From Candidatus Aalborgicola danicus (GTDB taxonomy: Bacteria > Pseudomonadota > Gammaproteobacteria > Burkholderiales > Burkholderiaceae_C), in NCBI GenBank assembly GCA_016703945.1, contig JADJBC010000045.1, forward strand, positions 62,001 to 126,000: a stretch of DNA of 64,000 nt, read 5' to 3'. Under the pieces are notes generated by a model. It was not told the origin of the DNA. It saw only the letters and a program-made list of their open reading frames with translations, and made no database searches. The translations under genes were made by a program, and so were the position numbers. Shown here in pieces: positions 51,862 through 60,718 of the stretch. Positions within the stretch are counted from its first letter, which is position 1. Each line of letters starts with the position of its first letter.

Positions 51862-52410
51862 TCAGGTGGTATGGACAACCCTCACCTGAGACACTTTGAG
51901 CGCCTTGTAAATGCGGATGCGTCGCACCAGGGGCCACCAGTCATACAGAAAAATCTGAAGCGGGCGCCACATGGCAACCCAACCCACAATCGTCAGGCTT
52001 TCGCGCGCAATCGTCGCCGCAGTGCCCGATCCGGGTTGCCCCACCCTGTCGGCTGCAAGCAGGCAGATCGTTACAAAGACCAGGCCGATGACCAGGCTTG
52101 CGCGCCCCTGCGTTAACAACTGGCTGAGTTCACCCCGCACCAGCTTGGACTTGTAGCCAAAGTAGTTGTGAATCGCATCGGCCACCAGCGTTCCGGGATC
52201 GGCTTCTTCGGGCTTGGTTGCCAAGTGGACTGTGATGTGTAGGTGGCTTTTGGGGGGGTACGCCATCGCCCAGTTTTCGATAAAGGCCTCGGCCTCGCGG
52301 TCCAGGTCCTTGTTGAGGAATGGCGTCGGGTCCAGCGAGTTAAAAAGTTGCGCCAGCGTGTGTACGCGCAGGTCCAGGTGGTGACTGGGTGTGGGAGAAC
52401 TTTTCTTCAT
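51862..52410 (-). CDS. Hypothetical protein with two membrane helices, coupled to the P-type ATPase
   Basis: 182 residues, family not recognised. The N-terminal 90 residues are soluble and basic-acidic (LFNSLDPTPFLNKDLDREAE, SHLHITVHLATKPEEADPGT, IHNYFGYKSKLVRGELSQLL), followed by helices at about 105-122 (ASLVIGLVFVTICLLAA) and about 136-158 (ESLTIVGWVAMWRPLQIFLY), then a basic tail (RRIRIYKALK). Its ATG overlaps the ATPase stop as ATGA, so translation is coupled and stoichiometric production is plausible. A regulatory or accessory subunit of the pump is a guess from context. Confidence 0.8.
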   Translation of the reverse strand: MKKSSPTPSHHLDLRVHTLAQLFNSLDPTPFLNKDLDREAEAFIENWAMAYPPKSHLHITVHLATKPEEADPGTLVADAIHNYFGYKSKLVRGELSQLLTQGRASLVIGLVFVTICLLAADRVGQPGSGTAATIARESLTIVGWVAMWRPLQIFLYDWWPLVRRIRIYKALKVSQVRVVHTT

Positions 52411-55127
52411 ACAGCGTCCATGGCAACCTCGCTGGCGGCACCGCGGCGCGAGCGACGCCAGGCTTTCTCCGCTTCAGCAGCGCCCCATACAACCGCAGCG
52501 GCGCCCAGGCATACGCCCAGTTCCATCAGGCTCAAGGGTTCGGTCTTGAAAATCGGATTCAGCACCGGCACATAGATGGTGGCCATCTGCAGAAAAAAGG
52601 TCAATAACACCGCGCCCAGCAGGGGACGGTTGCTGGCAATGCCAATGCGCCACAGCGGGTCCTGCTCGGAGCGTATGGCCATCACGTGTGCCATCTGTCC
52701 CAACGTCAGCACCGTGAACACCATGGTCTGCCAATGGGCATGCCCGGTGGAAATGGCCCAGGCCTGCACGCCCAGACACAAGCCCGCCAGCAGCAGACCA
52801 ATGCCCAGAATGTGCTGCCACATGCCGTTGGCAAACATGCTCTCGGTGGGAGCCCGGGGTGGACGCTGCATGACGCCGCGCTCGGCCGGTTCCGCCGCCA
52901 GCGCCAGACCCGGCAAGCCGTCGGTCACCAGGTTGACCCACAGGATGTGAATCGGCAACAACGGGATCGGCAACAACAGCAGCGGCGCCAGAAAAATGGT
53001 CCAGATCTCACCCGAGTTACCGGTCATGGCGTAGCGCACAAACTTGCGGATGTTGTCGTAGATGCGCCGGCCCTCGCGCACGGCATGCACGATGGTGGCA
53101 AAGTTGTCGTCCAGCAGCACCAGGCTGGCGGCCTCGCGGGCCACGTCTGTGCCGCCCTTGCCCATGGCCACGCCAATGTCGGCGCGCTTCAGGGCCGGGG
53201 CGTCGTTCACGCCATCGCCGGTCATGGCCACAAACTCGCCGCGCGCCTGCAGGGCCTCGACGATACGAATTTTTTGCGCCGGGTCTACCCGGGCATACAC
53301 CCGCACATGTTGCGCACGCGCGACCAGCGTTTCTTCGTCCAGCGTGGCCAGTTCAACACCCGTGATAACCGGTGCCTTGTCGTCGACAACAATGCCCAGC
53401 CGGATGGCAATCGCCCGCGCCGTGGCTGGGTGGTCACCGGTGATCATCACCGGGGTAATGCCGGCGTCCATACACTCGCGCACGGCAGCAGCAGCCTCGG
53501 GCCGAGGCGGATCCATCAAGCCCACCAGTCCGATAAACGAAAGGCCGCTTTCCAGCGCCAGGGCATCGTCACCGGACGCTGGCAACTGGGTGTGGTTGCG
53601 CCGTGCCAGCGCCAGCACCCGCAATCCCTGCGCCGCCAGCGTCTCGGCACGCGCCAGCCAGACGGCGCTTTCCAGCGGCACAGCGGCGCCATCGCCGTCG
53701 TGCGCTTGCCAGCGGGCCACGCATTGGGGCAGCACGGACTCGGGCGCGCCCTTGGTGTAGGCCACCAGGCCGTCGGACGTGCGGTGGAAAGTGGTCATGC
53801 GCTTGCGGCTGGCATCAAAGGGTAGCTCGTGAACGCGCGGCCATTGGGCATCCAAATCCAGCTTGTCCAGCCCCGCGCCGGTGGCCACTTCGGCCAGCGC
53901 GATTTCGGTTGGGTCCGCCACCCAACCGCCATCGGGTCCAGGAAGCGCGTCATTACACAGGGCCGCTGCCCGCAGAAGTTCCTGGTGGTCGGCATTGGGC
54001 TGCCCCGTGCCGGGCACCCAAGTGACTTGACCTGCTTCCGCCGGGTCGGTCAACTCACCGGCTACCAGACTCTCGGCCTGCATGCGGTTTTGCGTCAGCG
54101 TGCCGGTTTTGTCGGAACAGATAAAGGTGACCGAACCCAGTGTTTCCACCGACGGCAGACGCCGGATCAGCGCGTTGAAGGAGACCATCTTGCGGGCACC
54201 CAGCGCCAGCAACACGGTAACCACCGCCGGTAGTGCCTCGGGTATAGCGGCCACGGCCAGGCTGATGGCCACCAGCACCATGTGCAGAGGCGCCTCGCCT
54301 CGCAACACGCCCACCACAAAAATGATGCCGCAAATGCCCAGCACGGCCAACGCCACCCGCTTGCCAAAGGCTGCCAGACGCAGCTGTAACGGCGTGCTGC
54401 GGTTGTTGTCCTGGTCCAGCAGACCCGCGACTTTGCCCAGTTCGGTTTGCATGCCGGTGGCCACCACCAGGCCGCGCCCGCGGCCATGCGTGGCGGTCGT
54501 CCCTTTAAAGGCCATGTTCAGGCGATCGCCCACGCTGTGCTCCGTACCGGTGAGCACTTGGGCCTGTTTGTCCACGGTGACCGATTCGCCAGTGAGGGCC
54601 GACTCATCGACCTTGAGCTGGGCAATCTGCAACAGGCGCAGGTCGGCCGGGACCTTGTTGCCGGCTTCCAGCAGCACAATGTCTCCCGGCACAAGCGCAT
54701 GCGCAGCAACCTGCTGCACCTGTCCACCTCGGACCACGGTAGCCTGGGATGCTGCCATGCGCTGCAGAGCTGCCAGCGCCTGGTCCGCGCGCCAGGCCTG
54801 GACCAGACCAATGGCGGCGTTGAGCACCACGATGGTCAGAATCACCAGGGTGTCGACCAGGTCCCCGACCACGCCGGAGATCAGTGCCGCGGCCAGCAGC
54901 ACCAGAATCATGAAGTCGCTGAACTGGTCCAGCAACAGCGCCCAAAAACTGCGGCCCTCGCTTTGGGGCAAGGCATTGGGGCCGTGTTGCTGGGCACGTT
55001 GCGCCACCTCATCTGCGGGCAAACCGTGCTCGGGGTCTACCCCTTGCTCGCGTGCCAATTCCATTCCATCGCGTAGATGCCACAGCGGACTTGGCGGTTG
55101 TGTGGTCGAAGGGTTTTCAGTGGGCAT
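52407..55127 (-). CDS. P2A-type cation-transporting ATPase
   Basis: 906 residues, standard P2-type layout: cation ATPase N-terminal domain (LWHLRDGMELAREQGVDPEH), actuator domain with LTGESVTVDK, phosphorylation site Asp339 in CSDKTGTLTQNRM, nucleotide domain (KGAPE), hinge MTGDGVNDAPALKRADIG, and the C-terminal six-helix region. Helix M4 has IPEALPAVVTVLLALGARKM, and M6 includes NLVTDGLPGLALAAEP, close to SERCA/PMR1-like bacterial calcium pumps; sodium or manganese transport is not excluded. First gene of a two-gene operon with the small membrane protein. Confidence 0.93.
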   Translation of the reverse strand: MPTENPSTTQPPSPLWHLRDGMELAREQGVDPEHGLPADEVAQRAQQHGPNALPQSEGRSFWALLLDQFSDFMILVLLAAALISGVVGDLVDTLVILTIVVLNAAIGLVQAWRADQALAALQRMAASQATVVRGGQVQQVAAHALVPGDIVLLEAGNKVPADLRLLQIAQLKVDESALTGESVTVDKQAQVLTGTEHSVGDRLNMAFKGTTATHGRGRGLVVATGMQTELGKVAGLLDQDNNRSTPLQLRLAAFGKRVALAVLGICGIIFVVGVLRGEAPLHMVLVAISLAVAAIPEALPAVVTVLLALGARKMVSFNALIRRLPSVETLGSVTFICSDKTGTLTQNRMQAESLVAGELTDPAEAGQVTWVPGTGQPNADHQELLRAAALCNDALPGPDGGWVADPTEIALAEVATGAGLDKLDLDAQWPRVHELPFDASRKRMTTFHRTSDGLVAYTKGAPESVLPQCVARWQAHDGDGAAVPLESAVWLARAETLAAQGLRVLALARRNHTQLPASGDDALALESGLSFIGLVGLMDPPRPEAAAAVRECMDAGITPVMITGDHPATARAIAIRLGIVVDDKAPVITGVELATLDEETLVARAQHVRVYARVDPAQKIRIVEALQARGEFVAMTGDGVNDAPALKRADIGVAMGKGGTDVAREAASLVLLDDNFATIVHAVREGRRIYDNIRKFVRYAMTGNSGEIWTIFLAPLLLLPIPLLPIHILWVNLVTDGLPGLALAAEPAERGVMQRPPRAPTESMFANGMWQHILGIGLLLAGLCLGVQAWAISTGHAHWQTMVFTVLTLGQMAHVMAIRSEQDPLWRIGIASNRPLLGAVLLTFFLQMATIYVPVLNPIFKTEPLSLMELGVCLGAAAVVWGAAEAEKAWRRSRRGAASEVAMDAV

Positions 55128-55277
55128 TGTGGGTGATGTGTGGCGCGAGGAAGCAGTGGGTCAGCATAGACCGGGCGGGTGTTATGACTTTGGGCGCTGG
55201 CGCACATTGTGGTTTTGATTTGGAACAAGGTATCGCTCTGTCAGGCCGGTTGAGCGGTCTGTCGTTTAGGATTGGGC

Positions 55278-57008
55278 ATGAGCGAAACCACGTTTGACTA
55301 CATCATCATTGGCGCCGGCACGGCTGGCTGCCTGCTGGCCAACCGGCTGAGTGCCGACGCCTCCAAGCGCGTGCTGCTGATCGAGGCCGGCCGCAAGGAC
55401 GACTACCACTGGATTCACATCCCGGTGGGTTATCTGCACTGCATTGGCAACCCGCGCACCGACTGGCTGTACAACACCGAACCCGACGCCGGGCTGAATG
55501 GCCGCAGCCTGCGTTACCCGCGCGGAAAAACGCTGGGCGGCTGCAGCAGCATCAACGGCATGATCTATATGCGCGGCCAGGCCCGCGACTACGACCAGTG
55601 GGGTCAGCTGGTGGGCGACGCGACCTGGGGCTGGGAGCACAGCCTGCCCTATTTCATGCTGCACGAAGACCATTACAAAGGCGCCAGCGCCACCCACGGC
55701 GCCCGCGGCGTGGCGCCCCAGCTGATGCACAAGGATGGCAGCCTTTACCGCACGCTGTTACGCCACCACAATGCCGGCGGTGAATGGCGGGTCGAGAAGC
55801 AGCGCCTGCGCTGGGATGTGCTCGATGCCTTTGCCCAGGCCGCCGTGCAAGCGGGCATTCCGGCCACTGACGATTTCAACCGGGGCAACAACGAGGGAGT
55901 GGGCTACTTCGAGGTCAACCAGAAGGCCGGCTGGCGCTGGAACACCGCCAAGGCTTTCCTGCGCCCAACCTGTTACGCGCGACCCAATTTTGAGTTGTGG
56001 AACAGCGCCCAGGTGAGCAAGCTGCTGTTGGAGCCAGCTACCGGGACCACCCCGCTGCGCTGCACCGGTGTGCAGGTCTGGGATGGCCACAGCATGGTGG
56101 ACGCCACAGCTCGCGCAGAAGTCATTCTGTGTGCGGGTGCCATAGGCTCGCCACAGATTTTGCAGCTCTCCGGTCTGGGACCGGCGAACCGCTTGCAGTC
56201 GCTGGGTGTTCCGGTCATCAAGGATATTCCGGGCGTAGGCGAAAACCTGCAGGACCATTTGCAGATCCGCGCGGTCTTCAAGGTGAGCAACACCACCACA
56301 CTCAACACCCAAGCCAACTCGCTGTGGGGCAAGGCTCGAATTGGGCTGGAGTACGCCTTCAAGCGCAGCGGCCCGATGAGCATGGCGCCCAGCCAGCTGG
56401 GTGCCTTTACCCGCAGCGACCCGACCCAGCCCTACCCCAATCTGGAATACCACGTCCAGCCCTTGAGCCTGGATGCCTTTGGCCAACCGCTGCACAACTT
56501 CAACGCCATCACCGCCAGCGTCTGCAACCTCAACCCCACCAGCCGGGGTACGGTGCACATTCGATCGGCAAAGTTTGAAGACGCCCCCGCCATTGCGCCG
56601 AACTACCTGAGCACCGACGCCGACCGCAAAATCGCCGCCGACTCGCTGCGTCTGACGCGCCACATCGTGGCGCAACCGGCCCTGCAGAAGTACCAGCCCC
56701 AGGAATACAAACCGGGCGTGCAGTTTCAAACCGATGCCGAGCTGGCCAAACTGGCCGGTGACATTGCCACCACCATCTTCCACCCTGTGGGCACCACCAA
56801 GATGGGCCGCGAGGATGACCCCATGGCCGTGGTCGATGCACGCCTCAAGGTGCATGGCGTGCAGGGCTTGCGCGTGGTCGATGCCGGCATCATGCCGCTG
56901 ATCACCAGCGGCAACACCAACTCCCCCACGCTGATGATTGCCGAGAAGGCGGCGCAGTGGATCATGGAAGATGCCGCCCTGCAAACGGATGGAAAAACGA
57001 AGGGTTAA
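55278..57008 (+). CDS. GMC family oxidoreductase (choline dehydrogenase-like)
   Basis: 576 residues from the ATG at 55278 (a TTG two codons earlier is less likely). N-terminal FAD-binding GxGxxG as IIIGAGTAGCLLANRL, GMC signature 1 in KTLGGCSSINGMIYMRGQ, signature 2 in GAIGSPQILQLSGLGP, and the C-terminal active site with HPVGTTKMG and SGNTNSPTLMIAEKAA. These flavoenzymes oxidise primary or secondary alcohols; neighbours give no hint of the substrate and no betaine aldehyde dehydrogenase is near. Divergent from the P-type ATPase gene with 150 bp between. Confidence 0.93.
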   Translation: MSETTFDYIIIGAGTAGCLLANRLSADASKRVLLIEAGRKDDYHWIHIPVGYLHCIGNPRTDWLYNTEPDAGLNGRSLRYPRGKTLGGCSSINGMIYMRGQARDYDQWGQLVGDATWGWEHSLPYFMLHEDHYKGASATHGARGVAPQLMHKDGSLYRTLLRHHNAGGEWRVEKQRLRWDVLDAFAQAAVQAGIPATDDFNRGNNEGVGYFEVNQKAGWRWNTAKAFLRPTCYARPNFELWNSAQVSKLLLEPATGTTPLRCTGVQVWDGHSMVDATARAEVILCAGAIGSPQILQLSGLGPANRLQSLGVPVIKDIPGVGENLQDHLQIRAVFKVSNTTTLNTQANSLWGKARIGLEYAFKRSGPMSMAPSQLGAFTRSDPTQPYPNLEYHVQPLSLDAFGQPLHNFNAITASVCNLNPTSRGTVHIRSAKFEDAPAIAPNYLSTDADRKIAADSLRLTRHIVAQPALQKYQPQEYKPGVQFQTDAELAKLAGDIATTIFHPVGTTKMGREDDPMAVVDARLKVHGVQGLRVVDAGIMPLITSGNTNSPTLMIAEKAAQWIMEDAALQTDGKTKG

Positions 57009-57009
57009 T

Positions 57010-57187
57010 CCCGATGCAAAGACAGGCTGCTCTGGGTACAGTCACGTCACTCAAAGGTTAGACGGCAACTGCAAAGGGCCAAACGGAAGAAGCGAGCCGA
57101 GGAGATGGCAAGCAACAAGCAACAATTTCTGCATCCACCTTGAGATGCAGCTCACAAAAGCACTGACCCGTTCAGTGCTTTTTTTTT
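57010..57187 (+). ncRNA. Candidate small RNA or long 3' leader ending in a strong terminator
   Basis: Between the GMC stop at 57008 and the T-run at 57187 there are about 180 bases without an open frame that ends in two hairpins: CTGCATC/GATGCAG at about 57129-57150 and the terminator stem at 57159-57179. A simple terminator would normally lie closer to the stop codon. I see no clear promoter, so a processed 3'-UTR RNA is as likely as an independent gene. Confidence 0.3.
57159..57187 (+). terminator. Rho-independent terminator
   Basis: Perfect 8-bp stem AGCACTGA/TCAGTGCT with a 5-base loop (CCCGT), followed by a run of eight to nine T. It is flanked by AAAA on the 5' side, so it could also work in reverse. 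It isolates the GMC gene from the lipoprotein gene 50 bp downstream. Confidence 0.85.
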
Positions 57188-57237
57188 GCATCACCGACAC
57201 AATCGCACATCCGCCGTTGTAAGACCAAGGAATCCCC

Positions 57238-57747
57238 ATGTTGCCTGCTGTGCACCCACGTTTGATCGACCGAATCGTACGAACCTTGCGAAGCTTGCTT
57301 TTGGGCTGGGTTGTGGTGTTGACTGGATGTGCCGTCATCCCGATTCAAAACGGCATGGAGCGTGACGCTGTCATTGCCCGTATGGGTGTCCCCACCAGGG
57401 TGGTCGCCCTTGCCTCCGGCACGCGTTTGCAGTACTCGGGCCAGCCTGCGAACCAAGAGACCTGGATGGTCGATCTGGACCCGCAAGGCCGGGTCGTTCA
57501 AGTGCGCCAAGTGCTGCAGGCCCTGGAGTTTGCACGCATCGAAGTCGGCAACTGGACCCGAGCCGACGTGCTGCGCGAATTTGGTCCACCGGCGTCCATC
57601 GACCGTGTCGCCAGTTGGCCGCACGATATCCTGACCTACCGCTGGCGCGGCAGCGAAGACATGTTGTATTGGGTGTACTTGGACGACCAACAGCGTGTTC
57701 AACGCACGGAACAGGGTGTTGAGTACCACGAAGACCACATGATGTAA
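57238..57747 (+). CDS. Putative lipoprotein with BamE/SmpA-like repeats
   Basis: 169 residues with AAGGAA before the ATG. The signal (LRSLLLGWVVVLTGC) ends in a lipobox with Cys at residue 32. The mature part contains two similar units (MERDAVIARMGVPTRVVAL and WTRADVLREFGPPASIDRV), each an alpha-beta motif like the SmpA/OmlA (BamE) fold. It probably sits in the outer membrane facing the periplasm; whether it belongs to the BAM complex is unknown. C-terminus His/Met-rich (EYHEDHMM). Stands between a terminator and a repeat copy. Confidence 0.75.
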   Translation: MLPAVHPRLIDRIVRTLRSLLLGWVVVLTGCAVIPIQNGMERDAVIARMGVPTRVVALASGTRLQYSGQPANQETWMVDLDPQGRVVQVRQVLQALEFARIEVGNWTRADVLREFGPPASIDRVASWPHDILTYRWRGSEDMLYWVYLDDQQRVQRTEQGVEYHEDHMM

Positions 57748-57754
57748 GCAAAAT

Positions 57755-57809
57755 GGGCCTCCAGCCCTCGTGAAATAAGCGTAGTCAGCTCTTATTTCGA
57801 TAGCAAATT
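57755..57809 (+). repeat. Oriented short repeat, copy 6
   Basis: GGCCTCCAGCCCTCGTG, then AAATAAGCGTAGTCAGCTC and TTATTTCGATAGCAAATTC. It fills the gap between the lipoprotein stop and the TSUP start, ending about 30 bp before the latter. Confidence 0.78.
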
Positions 57810-57839
57810 CAATTTCCACGGCGGTGCGAGAATCACGCC

Positions 57840-58598
57840 ATGGAATTGATTATTGTCTCGTTGGCCTCTTTGTTGGCTGGTTTTGTGGACTCCATCGTGG
57901 GCGGTGGTGGTCTGATTTTGGTGCCGGCCCTGTTTGCGACCTTTCCTGCAGCACAACCAGCAACCTTGTTTGGAACCAACAAAGGCGCGTCGGTGTGGGG
58001 CACGGCCTTTGCCACGGTGCAGTACAGCCGACGCGTCAACCTGCCATGGCGGGCATTGGGGCCGGCCGCAGCGGCCTGTTTTGCGGCGTCCATGGCGGGC
58101 GCCTGGCTGGTTACCGTGGTGTCACCCGAATACCTGCGCAAGAGTCTGCCCCTGGTGTTGGCCTTGGTCCTGGCCTACACGTTGGCCAAGAAACAATTGG
58201 GGCGACTTCACCGGCCGCGGTTTGAAGGCTTGCGGGAAACCTGGATCGCCAGTGGAATCGGTGTCGTGATCGGCTTCTACGACGGTTTTTTTGGGCCGGG
58301 CACGGGCAGCTTCTTTGTGTTTTTGTTGGTGCGGGTGCTGGGCTATGACTTCTTGCATGCCTCTGCCGGTGCCAAACTTCTGAATACCGCGTCCAATCTG
58401 GCCGCGATTCTGTTGTTTGCCTATAAGGGCCATGTGTGGTGGCACTTTGTGTTGGCCATGGCGATCGCGAATGTGCTGGGCAGCCTGGCCGGCACCCACC
58501 TGGCGCTCAAACATGGCACGGGGTTCGTGCGCGGCGTGTTTATCGTTGTGGTGTCGGCCCTGATTCTGAAGACCAGTTACGACGCCTTTTTGCGTTGA
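57840..58598 (+). CDS. TSUP family transporter (TauE/SafE-like)
   Basis: 252 residues with about eight hydrophobic helices. Family signatures include FVDSIVGGGGLILVPALFAT in the first repeat and IGFYDGFFGPGTGSFFVFLL in the second, the paired half-repeats of the sulfite/organosulfonate exporter family. Substrates range from sulfite and sulfoacetate to other anions and cannot be chosen here. Convergent with mrdA with 11 bp between their ends. No clear ribosome site is seen near the ATG (GCGAGAATCACGCC). Confidence 0.9.
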   Translation: MELIIVSLASLLAGFVDSIVGGGGLILVPALFATFPAAQPATLFGTNKGASVWGTAFATVQYSRRVNLPWRALGPAAAACFAASMAGAWLVTVVSPEYLRKSLPLVLALVLAYTLAKKQLGRLHRPRFEGLRETWIASGIGVVIGFYDGFFGPGTGSFFVFLLVRVLGYDFLHASAGAKLLNTASNLAAILLFAYKGHVWWHFVLAMAIANVLGSLAGTHLALKHGTGFVRGVFIVVVSALILKTSYDAFLR

Positions 58599-58609
58599 GT
58601 GCGGTAACT

Positions 58610-60631
58610 TTAGCGGGGGGTGCTGACGGCGGCACTGGTCTGCGCTGCCGTGCTGCTAGCCGCCAAGGGCAGGGCCGCCGCACTGGCACCTGTGCGAGGC
58701 AAAGGTACTTCAGCAGCCACCAACGGTTTGCCGATGGGCGCCATGGCCTGACCCTTGCGGACGGCAGCCATGTCGTCCTCATTGGGATACTGCCCCATCA
58801 GCCAGTAGTCGAAAACGCGACGCGCGATGGGCGCGGCAGACCCGGAGCCCCAGCCCGCATTCTCAACAATCAAGGCCAGCGCGATCGTCGGATTTTCGGC
58901 CGGCGCAAAAGCGACGTAGAGGGAATGGTCGCGCTTGTGCTCGTCGGTCTTGACACTGCTGTACTTTTCGCCAGCCCGCAGACCGACCGCCTGTGCCGTG
59001 CCGGTCTTTCCGCCACTGGTATAACCGGCGCCGGCAAATACCCTGGCCGAGGTGCCCTCCACCGTCACGCCGTGCATGGCATTGCGGATCACGTCCACGT
59101 GTTCGACTTTGAGCGGCAACGGTTCGAGTGCATCACTGGCAACGCGTTGAGTCGTGTGCTGAACGCTGTCCTTGATTTCGCGCACCAGGCGTGGCTTGAA
59201 GCGCAGACCACCGGAGGCGATGGTCGCGTAGGCGGTCGCCATTTGCAGCATCGTGAAGTTGTTGTAGCCCTGGCCGATGCCAAGCGAAATCGTCTCTCCG
59301 GCGAACCACTTTTGCTGTTCGGTCTTTCTGAATTTTTTGCGCTTCCATTCCTGAGAGGGCAGGTCGCCCGTGACCTCGCCCATCAAGTCAATACCAGTGT
59401 GGCGGCCCAGACCAAAGGGCTCCAGCTGGTCGTGGATCAGGTCCACGCCCATCTCGTTGGCGAGGCTGTAAAAGTAGACATTGGATGAGGCGACGATTGC
59501 CAGCCGCATGTCCTTGGGACCCGGACGGTCGGCCTCGGGGCTGCCGAAATTTCGGCCACCAAAGCTGTAGGTCAGGTTATCCTGAATGACCACGTTGGCT
59601 GCGCGCTTGCCGCTGTTCAGTGCCGCCATCGCCATCAGCGGCTTGTAGGTCGAACCGGGGGGATAGGTGCCACGCAGCGCACGGTTCAACAGGGGTTTGT
59701 CGATATCTTCATTCAGCGCGGCCCAGCTTTCGGTGTCGATGCCGTCGACAAAAAGATTGGGATCAAAGGTCGGCTTCGAAACAAAAGCCAGCACCTCGCC
59801 ATTGCGCGGATCGATCGCAACCAATGCGCCGCGGCGGTCGCCGTACATGTCTTCCACCAGTTTTTGCAGCTTGACGTCGATGGACAACACCAGCATGTTG
59901 CCTGGCGTAGAGGGTGTGCTGGCGAGCTTGCGCACGGCGCGCCCGCCGGCCGACGTTTCGATACGTTCCACCCCGGTGGTGCCATGCAACTGTTGCTCGA
60001 AGTTCTGTTCCACACCAAGCTTACCGATGTATTCGGTACCGCGGTAGTTGGCCTGGTTGTCGTCGTCCTCAATCTTGGCCTTTTCTGCCAGGTTGATACG
60101 CCCTATGTATCCAATCACATGGCTGGCAAGTTCACCGAAGGGGTAGTTGCGGAACAACCGGGCCTTGATTTCCACGCCAGGGAAACGAAAACGCTGGGCG
60201 GCAAATCGCGCCACTTCGGTGTCCGTCAGGCGGGTACGAATGGGCAGGGACTCGAAGCTTTTGGATTCTTCCATCAGTCGCTTGAACCGTCGGCGGTCAC
60301 GCGGTGTCACGTCGAGCAACTTGGACAGTTCGTCTATCGTCTGCTCCAGACCGCCAGTCTTGGAGGGCGTGATTTCCAGCGTGTAGGCCGAGTAGTTGCT
60401 GGCCAGGACCACCCCGTTGCGATCCACGATCAACCCCCGATTCGGGACGATGGGCACGATGGACGTGCGATTGCTTTCGGCCTGCGCCCGCAGGTCATCG
60501 TGGCGCACCACCTGCAAGTACACCAGCCGCGCGATCAGCAACAAAAAACAGACAACAACAACAACGCTGACCGCAAAGACGCGGGTGCGAAACCGCGCCA
60601 GATCCGCCTCAACGTTGCGCAACTCGGTCAT
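58610..60631 (-). CDS. mrdA: Penicillin-binding protein 2
   Basis: 673 residues from MTELRNVEADLARF; the upstream frame MCCAAPRGG lies in the GC-rich repeat. One membrane helix (residues 18-40), pedestal domain (VPNRGLIVDRNGVVLASNYS), and class B transpeptidase domain with Ser327 in PPGSTYKPLMAM, SSNVYFY and SGGKTGTAQ. It cross-links peptidoglycan during cell elongation with RodA and MreBCD. The last 60 residues are a low-complexity Ala/Pro tail. It is the fourth gene of the mre operon; rodA, which often follows it, is not next here. Confidence 0.96.
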   Translation of the reverse strand: MTELRNVEADLARFRTRVFAVSVVVVVCFLLLIARLVYLQVVRHDDLRAQAESNRTSIVPIVPNRGLIVDRNGVVLASNYSAYTLEITPSKTGGLEQTIDELSKLLDVTPRDRRRFKRLMEESKSFESLPIRTRLTDTEVARFAAQRFRFPGVEIKARLFRNYPFGELASHVIGYIGRINLAEKAKIEDDDNQANYRGTEYIGKLGVEQNFEQQLHGTTGVERIETSAGGRAVRKLASTPSTPGNMLVLSIDVKLQKLVEDMYGDRRGALVAIDPRNGEVLAFVSKPTFDPNLFVDGIDTESWAALNEDIDKPLLNRALRGTYPPGSTYKPLMAMAALNSGKRAANVVIQDNLTYSFGGRNFGSPEADRPGPKDMRLAIVASSNVYFYSLANEMGVDLIHDQLEPFGLGRHTGIDLMGEVTGDLPSQEWKRKKFRKTEQQKWFAGETISLGIGQGYNNFTMLQMATAYATIASGGLRFKPRLVREIKDSVQHTTQRVASDALEPLPLKVEHVDVIRNAMHGVTVEGTSARVFAGAGYTSGGKTGTAQAVGLRAGEKYSSVKTDEHKRDHSLYVAFAPAENPTIALALIVENAGWGSGSAAPIARRVFDYWLMGQYPNEDDMAAVRKGQAMAPIGKPLVAAEVPLPRTGASAAALPLAASSTAAQTSAAVSTPR

Positions 60632-60639
60632 AGCCGACG

Positions 60640-60715
60640 CAGCGCAGGGCCGCCCCAAGCTAGGAGCGCCCCCCCGGGGGGCAGCGCAACACACGAAGTG
60701 GTAAGCGTGGGGGTC
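60640..60715 (-). repeat. GC-rich hairpin repeat (type 2), copy B
   Basis: Read on the minus strand: CCCCCACGCTTACCACTTCG, then TGCGCTGCCCCCCGGGGGGG and CTTGGGGCGGCCCTGCG, matching copy A at 29989 in block order. It lies between mreD and mrdA inside the operon; its strong CCCCCC/GGGGGG stem could attenuate transcription into mrdA. Confidence 0.8.
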
Positions 60716-60718
60716 ATC

